DNA from: JAICIG01 sp035532215
Lineage (GTDB): Bacteria; Planctomycetota; Planctomycetia; Pirellulales; JAICIG01
Reading direction: 5' to 3'
Assembly: GCA_035532215.1 (NCBI GenBank)
Contig: DATKRK010000161.1
Coordinates: 1-16,869, forward strand
DNA length: 16,869 bases
This document shows positions 5,911 through 12,553 of this stretch, in pieces. The translations under genes and the position numbers were made by a program. Below the pieces are notes generated by a model, which saw nothing but the letters and a program-made list of their open reading frames with translations, was not told where the DNA came from and searched no databases. The first letter of the stretch is position 1. Each line of letters opens with the position of its first letter.

Positions 5911-7098
5911 TCACTCGTCGAGGTTCAACACGCGCCGGTACACGTCGGCGACGCCGGCCGCCATGCTGCGGTCGGAGAAACGCTGGGCTTGCCTCGCGTG
6001 GGCGCTGGCGCGCAGGGCCTGCCAATCGGTTTCGCCGTCGATGACGCTGGCAATCGCGCGGGCCAGGTCATCGGCGTCGCCCGGCGCGGCAAGCAGGCCG
6101 TCGAGCCCGTCGCGAACCGCTTCGGGAACTCCCTCGACGCGAGTTCCGATCACCGGCGTGCCGGCGGCCATGGCTTCGAGAATGACCATCGGCAGCCCTT
6201 CGCCGAACAAGCTGGGCAGCACGAACAGATCCATCTGCTCCAACTCAGCGTTGACGTTGCTCGAAAAGCCGCGCCAGTCGACTGCCGGCCCCAATCCGAG
6301 CTGATCGACAAAGCGATGGATTTTAAGCTCGTAATCGGGCGTTTCGAACGAGCCGACGGCGCGCAGCCGTACGGAGCGGCCGACCGAGCGCAGGCGAGCG
6401 AGCGCCTTGAGCAAAATCTCCAGCCCTTTGCGCGGCCGAAACAGCGCCACGCAACCGAGCGTCCACGAGTCAGCCGGCGTCGAGCGCGGCGCCAGCGGGC
6501 CGCGCGTCGGCACGCCGTTGTAAACGACGTAGGTCCGCTTGGGATCGATGCCCATCCGCCGCGCATAGTCTCGCAAACTTTCCGAGACCGCAATCACGGC
6601 CGCGACCTGCGCCAGGCTGAGTCGCTCGGCGGCCGCGTTGAACCAGTTGCGAAGGCGGTGGGTCGAATCGACCGTCGTCGGACTGTGCAAGTGGTGAACG
6701 ATCGGAACGCCGGCCATCGCGGCGGCCATGCGGCCGATGAACGCCGCCCGCGGCGTGTGCGTATGCACCAATCGATAATCGTAATCGCGAATCAGCCGGG
6801 CCAGCTTGCGGGCGGGCGAGAGATCCCAGCGATTGGCCATGCGGAATTCATACAGCGGCGTTTGCTGCGATTTCCGCAAGGCCGCGAAGCGGTCGGGCTT
6901 CACGCAGGCGAAGCCGACCTCGAAGCCCTCGGCCGGCAGCCCCAGCGCCAACAGATCCTGCACGCGCTCGGCGCCGGCATAGTGCTCTCCATTGACGACG
7001 TGCATCACCCGCATCAATGCGGCCGGACGAGCCGTGCGTGCTTGCTCTGCCGATAGTTCGGCCGGGCCGATCGGATTGAGGAGAGTCGCCGACGCCAT
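5911..7098 (-). CDS. Family 4 glycosyltransferase
   Basis: 395 residues from the ATG at 7096-7098; a start at the ATG of MRVMHVVNG (7014) is also possible and would begin right at the first Rossmann strand. A longer frame from a GTG at 7164 reads into palindromic repeats and is rejected. GT-B features: GEHYAGAERVQ (about 37-47), HTHTPRAA (112-119), VYNGVP (192-197), the donor-site FRPRKG (220-225) and GEGLPMVILEAMAAGTPVIGT (299-319) carrying the E-x7-E-type glutamates used to bind the nucleotide-sugar. It would add a sugar to the lipid-linked intermediate on the cytoplasmic side. It sits between the sugar transferase that starts the chain and the GT26 enzyme. Confidence 0.92.
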   Translation of the reverse strand: MASATLLNPIGPAELSAEQARTARPAALMRVMHVVNGEHYAGAERVQDLLALGLPAEGFEVGFACVKPDRFAALRKSQQTPLYEFRMANRWDLSPARKLARLIRDYDYRLVHTHTPRAAFIGRMAAAMAGVPIVHHLHSPTTVDSTHRLRNWFNAAAERLSLAQVAAVIAVSESLRDYARRMGIDPKRTYVVYNGVPTRGPLAPRSTPADSWTLGCVALFRPRKGLEILLKALARLRSVGRSVRLRAVGSFETPDYELKIHRFVDQLGLGPAVDWRGFSSNVNAELEQMDLFVLPSLFGEGLPMVILEAMAAGTPVIGTRVEGVPEAVRDGLDGLLAAPGDADDLARAIASVIDGETDWQALRASAHARQAQRFSDRSMAAGVADVYRRVLNLDE

Positions 7099-7110
7099 GC
7101 TCAAGTGTAG

Positions 7111-7215
7111 GTCAGGCTTTCCAGCCTGACGGGGCCGAAGTAGGACGGACCTCTGGTCCGTCACTCGTCCAGCAACGGACTGGAAGTCCGTCCTACGCTT
7201 GGGCTGGAAAGCCTG
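7111..7215. repeat. Second nested inverted repeat (A-B-B'-A') between sugar transferase and GT4 genes
   Basis: Outer arms CAGGCTTTCCAGCC (7113-7126) and GGCTGGAAAGCCTG (7202-7215) are exact reverse complements; the left one sits in a 20-base palindrome (7111-7130). Inner arms GTAGGACGGAC (7140-7150) and GTCCGTCCTAC (7186-7196) are exact reverse complements, and each also belongs to its own small hairpin (GACGGACC/GGTCCGTC at 7144-7162; ACGGACT/AGTCCGT at 7175-7191). Same layout as 4836-4987 with unrelated sequences. Lying within the likely operon, it may form an mRNA hairpin upstream of the GT4 start. Confidence 0.85.
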
Positions 7216-7231
7216 AGCGTACGTAGGGTCG

Positions 7232-8050
7232 TCAATAGGCGCCGCGACGGCTCAGCACGCTCATGGGAGTCTGAACGAGCAGCTTCAGGTCGGTCCAGAA
7301 TCCCTGGTGGGCGACATACCACAGGTCCATCTCGACCCACTGGTCGAAGCCGATTTCGCAACGGCCGCTGACTTGCCACAGGCAGGTCAGCCCCGGCTTG
7401 ACCGCCAGCCGGCGGCGCTGATGAGCGTTGTAACGTGCCACTTCGGCGGGCACTGGCGGGCGAGGACCGACCAACGACATCTGGCCCAGCAGCACGTTGA
7501 TCAATTGCGGCATTTCGTCGATGCTCGTCGCCCGCAGAAAGCGGCCCGCCCGCGTAATCCGCGGATCGCGACGATTCTTGAAAACCGGCCCGTTCTGTTC
7601 GTTCTCGACCAGGTGCTGCAGTTTCGGAGCGTCGAGCACCATGGTGCGAAACTTGAACATCCGGAACCGCCGACCACAAAGCCCCACGCGGTCCTGGGCG
7701 AAGATCGGCTTGCCCTTGGTCGTGAACAACAGCGTCGCGAGGGCCCCGAGCATCAAGGGTGAGAACGCCACGAGCAGCGCCGTCGAACCGACGATGTCGA
7801 AGGCTCGCTTGAGCCATTGATAGCTGGCGCTGAGATTTCCTTCGGCGGCGACCCGCGGCCACGAATGATCGGGCCGGCGTTCGGCCGGCGGCAACGGAAT
7901 TGCGTGCTGCGGCAAGTGCAGCGCGACCGTCGCGGCCTTGGCGCCTTCGGGCGAGACGCCCCGGCGGCTGACGAACGAGACGACGTGCAGTTCGGACTGG
8001 CCGGGCTCTGTCGAAGGAGTTTGCAAGGCGGGCGCTTCAACGGACGACAT
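7232..8050 (-). CDS. Polyprenyl-phosphate sugar transferase, short form (bacterial sugar transferase family)
   Basis: 272 residues from the ATG at 8048-8050 (an adjacent TTG at 8053 is less likely), with GAGGT 8 bases upstream. These enzymes move a phospho-sugar from a UDP-sugar to undecaprenyl phosphate, the first step in making the repeat unit. Blocks in order: KRAFDIVGS and one membrane helix (about 81-110), GKPIFAQDRVGLCGRRFRMF with KFRTM (about 113-137), DPRITRAGRFLRATSIDEMP (162-181) containing the catalytic Asp-Glu pair, LINVLLGQMSLVGPRP (183-198), and AVKPGLTCLWQVSGR (215-229). It lacks the four-helix N-terminal domain of WbaP/WcaJ and has instead an 80-residue hydrophilic extension of unknown role. 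It begins the downstream half of the cluster. Confidence 0.93.
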   Translation of the reverse strand: MSSVEAPALQTPSTEPGQSELHVVSFVSRRGVSPEGAKAATVALHLPQHAIPLPPAERRPDHSWPRVAAEGNLSASYQWLKRAFDIVGSTALLVAFSPLMLGALATLLFTTKGKPIFAQDRVGLCGRRFRMFKFRTMVLDAPKLQHLVENEQNGPVFKNRRDPRITRAGRFLRATSIDEMPQLINVLLGQMSLVGPRPPVPAEVARYNAHQRRRLAVKPGLTCLWQVSGRCEIGFDQWVEMDLWYVAHQGFWTDLKLLVQTPMSVLSRRGAY

Positions 8051-8294
8051 CAAGGTCTACCTCGTGTTGATTTGCTTTCGTGGCGCCTGGCTCATCTCCC
8101 GGCGCTGCACTCGTGCCAGAAATGAAAAGCAAAGTGCGCGCCCGCGAATTGGCGAGGCCCGCTGTGCGAGTGCTAACTCGCGTTGGTGCAAGAACTTTTT
8201 GCGAGAAAAGCGAGGCTGCGGACGGGCGCCAGCGCAGAAAAGGCGTCGCCAATCATCAACGTCGCGTTGCGAATCGGCGACGACGAGCCCGTAG

Positions 8295-8423
8295 TGCCTC
8301 TTCAAGTCTGAGTTGATAGGTGAGGGTGGCTGGCGGCAGAGCGAAGCGATGCCCCAGCGAACTGGGGCTTCGCCTAGGCTCAGCCGCCAGCCACCCGACT
8401 GTCAAAATGGCTTTGAAGAGGCA
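8295..8423. repeat. 11-bp inverted pair enclosing the structured repeat
   Basis: TGCCTCTTCAA (8295-8305) is the exact reverse complement of TTGAAGAGGCA (8413-8423). The hairpin element at 8324-8396 lies between them, giving another hairpin-within-hairpin arrangement. Confidence 0.7.
8324..8396 (+). repeat. Dispersed structured hairpin element, copy 1
   Basis: Arms GGGTGGCTGGCGGC (8324-8337) and GCCGCCAGCCACCC (8383-8396) pair over 14 bp. Inside, after an A-A mismatch, GAGC pairs with GCTC, GCGAA with TTCGC, and an apical stem GCCCCAG-CGAA-CTGGGGC (8351-8368) closes with a four-base loop. The internal string from GGCGGCAGAGCGAAGCGATG to the TTCGCCTAGGCTC segment is shared with the copy at 16801-16869. 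Strand is given by that shared reading; which strand, if any, is functional is unknown. Confidence 0.85.
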
Positions 8424-8489
8424 GCAGGGTGTGGAGCGGCCACAGGCGGTAGCGCTTCGATCCGCGGCTCTTTGCGCTGTGCAAGCAGC

Positions 8490-8510
8490 GCGTGGGGCCG
8501 CGCCCCACGC
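8490..8510 (-). terminator. Hairpin just downstream of the ligase stop codon
   Basis: GCGTGGGGC (8490-8498) and GCCCCACGC (8502-8510) form a perfect 9-bp G+C stem with a 3-base loop, 6 bases beyond the stop of the O-antigen ligase gene in its direction of transcription. No T-run follows, so it may be a Rho-dependent pause, an mRNA-stabilising stem or a repeat. Confidence 0.5.
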
Positions 8511-8516
8511 TCCAGC

Positions 8517-9938
8517 TCAATGGCTCAGCACGGGGACGCCCGGCGCGATAGCGTCTTCCGCACGGGGACGTCCTGAGCTGCGAACCATCGTGTTAGACGC
8601 GGCGCCTTTAGTCTGCCGGCTCAGGCCGCTGGTCAAACCGGCCAGATAGAACAGCGCCATGTTGACCATCGGAATAATCGATAGATCGTGAAACATGGCA
8701 TTGGCGAAGTAGCTGCCCATCAGGGCCAGAAACAACAGCGCCTGTTGTCGCGCCCAGAGGGGCGCCGAGGGCGAACGCCACAGTCGCCAGGCATCGAGCA
8801 GCCAGGCCGAAAGCAGAGCGATGAACAAGCCCATGCCGACCAGCCCGATTTCGGCCAGTTGGGACAGAAAGACGTTGTGTTGCAAATAAGGCCGGGCCTT
8901 TTCCAGCGGCAGCTCGGTCGTGCGATCGTCGAGATAAGCGGGGAATTCATCGCGATAGTGGCCGTAGCCGCAGCCCAACAGCGGCCGATCGAGAAACATC
9001 TTCCACGCGACCATCGCCAGAATCGGGCGCAAGTTGACCGATTCGGCCGCTTCCTGCGCGCTGAGTCCTTCGTCGCGCTTAAAAGCCATGAAGCGTTCCC
9101 ACTGCGTGGCGCCGACGATCGTCGCCGTCAGACAACTGGCGACCAACAGCGGCATCCGCCAAGTTCGCGGGACCGACAAACCGGCGACGATCATGAGCCC
9201 CAGCGCGGCGCCGATCCAGGCGCACCGGGTCAACGTGCTGTAGACGCCCAGCCCATAGACGAGCGACAACGCCAGCAGCAGCGCTTTTCCGGCGCGGCCC
9301 CAGCGGGGCCAGAACATCAACAGGCTCGACCAGCAGATGCTCAGAAAGAAACCGCACCCGGCCGGATTCAACAGCGGTCCGCGGCCGCGGCCGAAGAAAT
9401 TGAGATATTCGCGAGAGGCGATATAACGCGGATAAACCAGCCACCAAAGCTGCCGCGCTTCGGCGATGGCGGTGACGGCCAGATACAGTCCGAAGATCGC
9501 CAGGCAGGCGAACATCGCCCGCGAGGATCGTTCATCGAGCGGCGTTTGCCGCGCGATCCAATACATGCCCGCCGGCATGATGTAGAAAAACAACAGCCAG
9601 GCGACCGGCTGGCGCCCGCGGACGTGCCAGGCGTGCGTGAACGTGGAGATGAACACCACGCCCAAAAACGCCGCCAACAGCCAATCGCTCTTGGTCATCG
9701 GCCGCTTTTCGATCCAACCGCGGGCTCTGCTGACGGCGTAAACTCCCGCCAGCAACACCCACAATAGCCGATCGGCGGTGATCGGCACGGGGCCGGCCGG
9801 CAAGCTGAAGAAGGGGGAGCCGAAGCACGTGCCGGCCAGCAGCACCATCAGCCCGCCGGCCAGCAAGCCTCCGCGGAGCAACAGGATGGCGCCCCACACC
9901 AATCCTGCCAAACCCGCGATGACAATCAGGAAGGACAT
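8517..9938 (-). CDS. O-antigen ligase / Wzy-like polymerase family membrane protein
   Basis: 473 residues from the ATG at 9936-9938 (MSFLIVIAGLAGLVWG); a longer frame from 10013 begins inside a palindromic repeat and is rejected. About ten to twelve hydrophobic helices fill the chain. The family region carries LLNPAGCGFF (about 189-198), STLTRCAWIG (234-243, matching the usual T-x-S-R-x-x-W motif with C for the small residue), then a large external loop with PLLGCGYGHYRDEF and YLQHNVFLSQLAEIGLVG (351-368), whose His-Asn followed by an AE-x-G-L helix is the hallmark of this family. Such proteins either polymerise repeat units or ligate polymer to lipid at the outer face of the inner membrane; the two cannot be told apart here. 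Its ATG is 13 bases after the GumC-like stop, so the two are likely one transcript. Confidence 0.88.
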   Translation of the reverse strand: MSFLIVIAGLAGLVWGAILLLRGGLLAGGLMVLLAGTCFGSPFFSLPAGPVPITADRLLWVLLAGVYAVSRARGWIEKRPMTKSDWLLAAFLGVVFISTFTHAWHVRGRQPVAWLLFFYIMPAGMYWIARQTPLDERSSRAMFACLAIFGLYLAVTAIAEARQLWWLVYPRYIASREYLNFFGRGRGPLLNPAGCGFFLSICWSSLLMFWPRWGRAGKALLLALSLVYGLGVYSTLTRCAWIGAALGLMIVAGLSVPRTWRMPLLVASCLTATIVGATQWERFMAFKRDEGLSAQEAAESVNLRPILAMVAWKMFLDRPLLGCGYGHYRDEFPAYLDDRTTELPLEKARPYLQHNVFLSQLAEIGLVGMGLFIALLSAWLLDAWRLWRSPSAPLWARQQALLFLALMGSYFANAMFHDLSIIPMVNMALFYLAGLTSGLSRQTKGAASNTMVRSSGRPRAEDAIAPGVPVLSH

Positions 9939-9951
9939 GCCGGTTACAACG

Positions 9952-11496
9952 CTACCTTGTCGCAGTAGATGCGGCATCCTTGCCGCTTTTACGCATGCGG
10001 CAGGATGCCGCATCTACGTTGTCACGACGGCTCTTTTCGAACGCCTGACGGAAAGATAGCCCACTGCCGGCGCCATTGCTCGGCGTCAACAACTCGGAAA
10101 GGCGGTGTGACTCCGCCTCGTTCTCGGCCGGCACGTTGGATTTCGCGTGCGGCAACGAAGGAACCGTGAGGAACAGCACGCCCACGCCAGTCGACATGCC
10201 GCAGCACATGCCCGCCAGGGCGATCATCGAGCGACTCGGACCCATCGGCCAGACGCCCGTAAACGGACCGTCGATGCGAGAGACCAGGCTCGAACTGCTC
10301 GCACCCGCCTTGCTGCTGCGAGCTTCGGCGTGCTCGCGGCGAGCGGCTTCGACCAGCGTCGTGTGGTGCTTGACTTCGGCCACGAGCGTCGAGTATTCCG
10401 CACGCACGCCGGCCAGCTTCTCCAGGCGTTGCCGCGTGGCGGCCAGTTGCTCGCCGAGCGAAGCAACGCGGTCGTTGGCCAGCGCCAAGTCGGCCTTCAC
10501 GCCGCGAATGGCAATCGCCAGTTCTTCGTGCAAATGGCTGCCGATCTGCTGTTCGGCTTCACGAGCTGCTTGCAGCTTGGGGTGCTGCTCGTTCATCGAA
10601 CCGGCCAATTCGGCGGTGCGAAGTTGGGCGTCGACGAGCCCCTCTTTGAGCCGCTTCAGCGAGGGTTGCGATTCGAGCAGGCGGCCGGGGGTGGCCAGCA
10701 GCCGGCCTTGATCGACGCGGGAGTCGCTCAGCAGGCCGAGCAGGCTCTCGTCATTTCGCAGGTCGAGTCGGGCCTTTCGCAACTCCGTCTCCAGTTCGAG
10801 CGAATTGCGCCGCAGGTCGCTGTCGGCGGAAGTCGATTCGTTCAGGTTGCGCAGCTCGGCCAGATCCCCGCCAACCTCCTGCTCCATCTTGGCCAGCCGC
10901 GAATTGGCGTTTTGCAAGTCTTTGTCGGTTAACGCAACGCTCTTGGACAACTCGTCGATCATGCTCTGGGCCTTCGCGTCGCGCAGGGTTTGGAACCGCT
11001 TTTCCAGGTTGTCGCAAATGGCCGTCGCCAGCTTCATCGCTCGGCGGCGGTCGTGGTCCTCGACTTTCAGGTACAAAACTTCCGTCTTGCCGAACTCGGC
11101 GCCCTTGGGCGGCGAAAGCTTGATCGCCTCGGCCAGCTCGGCGACGTCGAGCGGTTGCGGCCATTCGGCGGCGTCGCCGCCGGCGGGCGGGCCGACTTCG
11201 GCCAAGGCCAGGCTCAGCACGGCCGGGCTCTTGACCAATTCCAGAATCGTTTCCTGAGTGACCTTCATTTCGTCGGCTTCAGGGTAGCCTGCGGTCTCGC
11301 TGAGATTGCCGGCCGCCTCTTTGCGAACCAGCAAAGCCTGCGATGCCTGCCAGGTGTCGGGCCGAACAAAAGCATACGCTACTGCCGCCAACGACACCGC
11401 CAACGCCGGCACAATCCAGCGCCGGCGATAGATGTGCAAAACCCGCAGAATCGCTTGCGGGCAGATGTGGGTGGGGGTCGAATGGGCCATATTCAT
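9952..11496 (-). CDS. GumC/Wzz-type polysaccharide co-polymerase (chain-length determinant), no kinase domain
   Basis: 514 residues. Inner-membrane proteins of this type govern polymer length and export and have two helices flanking a periplasmic coiled coil. Here TM1 is about 27-45 (WIVPALAVSLAAVAYAFV), the Wzz-like domain follows, and coiled-coil segments run about 180-260 and 310-395 (long Leu/Glu/Arg/Ala heptads). A Pro/Gly-rich stretch PFTGVWPMGPSR (411-422) precedes TM2 (about 424-446), as usual in this family. The cytoplasmic tail has no Walker A motif, so a separate tyrosine kinase would be needed if one is used. Start: AAGGA is placed just before the ATG at 11494-11496. Residues about 494-511 come from a palindromic repeat, not from family sequence. 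First gene of the cluster in the transcription order visible. Confidence 0.9.
   Translation of the reverse strand: MNMAHSTPTHICPQAILRVLHIYRRRWIVPALAVSLAAVAYAFVRPDTWQASQALLVRKEAAGNLSETAGYPEADEMKVTQETILELVKSPAVLSLALAEVGPPAGGDAAEWPQPLDVAELAEAIKLSPPKGAEFGKTEVLYLKVEDHDRRRAMKLATAICDNLEKRFQTLRDAKAQSMIDELSKSVALTDKDLQNANSRLAKMEQEVGGDLAELRNLNESTSADSDLRRNSLELETELRKARLDLRNDESLLGLLSDSRVDQGRLLATPGRLLESQPSLKRLKEGLVDAQLRTAELAGSMNEQHPKLQAAREAEQQIGSHLHEELAIAIRGVKADLALANDRVASLGEQLAATRQRLEKLAGVRAEYSTLVAEVKHHTTLVEAARREHAEARSSKAGASSSSLVSRIDGPFTGVWPMGPSRSMIALAGMCCGMSTGVGVLFLTVPSLPHAKSNVPAENEAESHRLSELLTPSNGAGSGLSFRQAFEKSRRDNVDAASCRMRKSGKDAASTATR
9965..10017. repeat. Long palindrome spanning the 3' end of the GumC-like coding sequence
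   Basis: Left arm 9965-9986 (GTAGATGCGGCATCC...) and right arm 9997-10017 pair over 21 bp with one bulged base and a 10-base loop (9987-9996). On minus the right arm is read in the GumC-like gene frame and encodes VDAASCR, and the left arm encodes SGKDAAST. So the repeat is translated rather than lying after the stop. Confidence 0.85.
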
Positions 11497-11731
11497 TTCA
11501 TCCTTCGTGGAATGCTGCGTTGCGTCTGACGCTGAACTTCCATCTTCGCAAAGCCGGCGCCACGATCCGCGCGGCGAAAGTCGAGGAACGACTCCGCGGT
11601 TCTAAGTGGTCCGCACAAGAGCGGTTAGCTCAAGCCGAGTCCGCCGCCGCGGAAAGTCTCAAGCCGCCGATCGCGAGGCGATTCGTCGACGCAACGTTGA
11701 GGAAAATCAACGCGAAACGCCGCTTGCTCTG

Positions 11732-11865
11732 GCCCGGATTATTCACCGGCCCACGCTATGAGTTGACACAGCGCGTTCACACTAACCCGAAGCGCAAGCG
11801 AGGTAAAAGCGTTCCTATTCCTCGCTTGCGCTTCGGGTTGGTGTAGGCCGGCGAATAATCCGGGC
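11732..11865. repeat. Third nested inverted repeat (A-B-B'-A')
   Basis: Outer arms 11732-11751 and 11846-11865 (GCCCGGATTATTC... / ...GAATAATCCGGGC) match in 19 of 20 positions as reverse complements. Inner arms 11779-11803 (ACACTAACCCGAAGCGCAAG...) and 11820-11844 match in 24 of 25, the exception being a T opposite G. The inner loop is 16 bases. Spacing between arms is 27 bases on the left but one base on the right. The inner family (CCTCGCTTGCGCTTCGGGTT) is unrelated to those at 4836 and 7111. Confidence 0.85.
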
Positions 11866-11924
11866 TAGACCGCTGGGCAGTCCGAGCTTATCGCCCCGGC
11901 GGCTTGCTCGCCATCGCCAGTTTT

Positions 11925-11945
11925 GTAGGGCGGGCACTGCCCGCC
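11925..11945. repeat. Single palindrome of the GTAGGG(T/C)GGGCACTGCCC family
   Basis: GTAGGGCGGGCACTGCCC followed by GCC. GGCGGGCA pairs with TGCCCGCC. It resembles the end of the MITE-like element at 12367-12542, and the next bases (GGAACCGCGCG) resemble that element's interior start, so it may be a fragment of another copy. Confidence 0.65.
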
Positions 11946-12059
11946 GGAACCGCGCGCTTTTGCACCTGACGCCCGAACAGAAGCCCATGATTTGATTCTG
12001 TTCAATGCCGCAGGAGGCACTGGCCCGCGTGTTGGCTAGTAAAGGCTTTAGTTGTAGTT

Positions 12060-12084
12060 GTAGGGTGGGCACTGCCCCCCCTAC
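12060..12084. repeat. Single palindrome of the same family, both ends intact
   Basis: GTAGGGTGGGCACTGCCC continues with CCCCTAC, so GTAGGG at one end mirrors CCCTAC at the other. It looks like the two terminal repeats of the MITE-like element joined without an interior. Confidence 0.6.
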
Positions 12085-12366
12085 GGAACTTAACGGAAGC
12101 GCGCAATGACATGAGGCGTCGGCGCGGCAGCCGATAACCCCGCGAGTCTCATTTGCAGTCGTAACGAGAGCGAGGGTGTTCTCGTGCCCATTGGGCCGCT
12201 GTTCTGCAAGCAATTCTGTTCGTACTGTTCATAGGCAGCCGTGGCGGCGGCATCGATCTGTAATCTATTCGCTTCCACAGACCAGCCGGCAAACAATCCT
12301 CTGCTCGGAGACGAGGGGGGAGAGGATGCACGTTTTCAAGCCGGCATTGGCGCCGAGAAAGTAGTT

Positions 12367-12542
12367 GTAGGGTGGGCACTGCCCACCGGGACTGCAATTA
12401 CGCCCTGCCGAACGCGCTAAGCGCGAACGGTCAATCCAGTTATGAGCCGCGGTTGCGGGGTCCAACGGTGCGACCATGTGCCGTTCAACGCCAAGCAGAA
12501 TTGGGACGCTACGACACGTCTGGTGGGCAGTGCCCACCCTAC
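12367..12542 (-). mobile_element. MITE-like element, copy 1 (176 bp with palindromic terminal inverted repeats)
   Basis: The left end 12367-12387 (GTAGGGTGGGCACTGCCC + ACC) is the exact reverse complement of the right end 12522-12542; each end is itself palindromic. The 134-base interior contains no credible gene and is closely similar to a second copy at 14123-14297 (for example both hold CGGTGCGACCATGTGCCGTT). The right end lies 11 bases beyond the stop codon of the hydrolase gene. Size, terminal repeats and lack of coding capacity suit a non-autonomous miniature element; no target duplication is obvious. Strand is arbitrary. Confidence 0.7.
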
Positions 12543-12553
12543 GAAACTATTCG

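Larger units (their letters stand above)
8051..8516. other. Repeat-bearing gap inside the polysaccharide cluster
   Basis: 466 bases lie between the ligase stop and the sugar transferase start, with no convincing gene. It holds a hairpin just beyond the ligase stop, one copy of a dispersed structured repeat and a flanking inverted pair (each listed separately). The promoter for the sugar transferase may be here, but no clear -35/-10 pair is seen on minus. Open frames across it are low-complexity Arg/Ala-rich and follow the repeats. Confidence 0.6.
11497..12553. other. Repeat-dense island without a convincing gene
   Basis: About 1 kb upstream of the polysaccharide cluster. Bases 11497-11731 should hold the cluster's promoter and leader, though I see no clear promoter. 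From 11732 the region contains a nested inverted repeat, single palindromes of the GTAGGGTGGGCACTGCCC family and a MITE-like element. Open frames of 60-167 codons here run through the repeats in all directions and give the Arg/Pro/Ser-rich peptides expected of repeats, not proteins. A segment near 12149-12300 on minus reads NSTNRIACRTAAQWAREHP and could be a gene relic, but I cannot support it. Confidence 0.6.

Noticed and set aside
7099..7164. N-terminal extension of the GT4 gene from a GTG at 7164
   Set aside because: It reads into the palindromic repeats; the ATG at 7098 or 7014 fits the family better.
9939..10013. N-terminal extension of the O-antigen ligase from 10013
   Set aside because: It lies in the palindrome at 9965-10017 and overlaps the end of the GumC-like gene; MSFLIVIAG at 9938 begins the first membrane helix.
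11815..12397. Small minus-strand genes of 68-132 codons
   Set aside because: They run through several repeat families and share peptides with unrelated repeat translations; no start signal or family pattern.
12265..12537. Conserved peptide shared by the two MITE-like copies (…ERHMVAPLD…)
   Set aside because: Similarity follows from the DNA repeat itself; no start signals, and the frame is not favoured by third-position changes as far as can be judged by eye.
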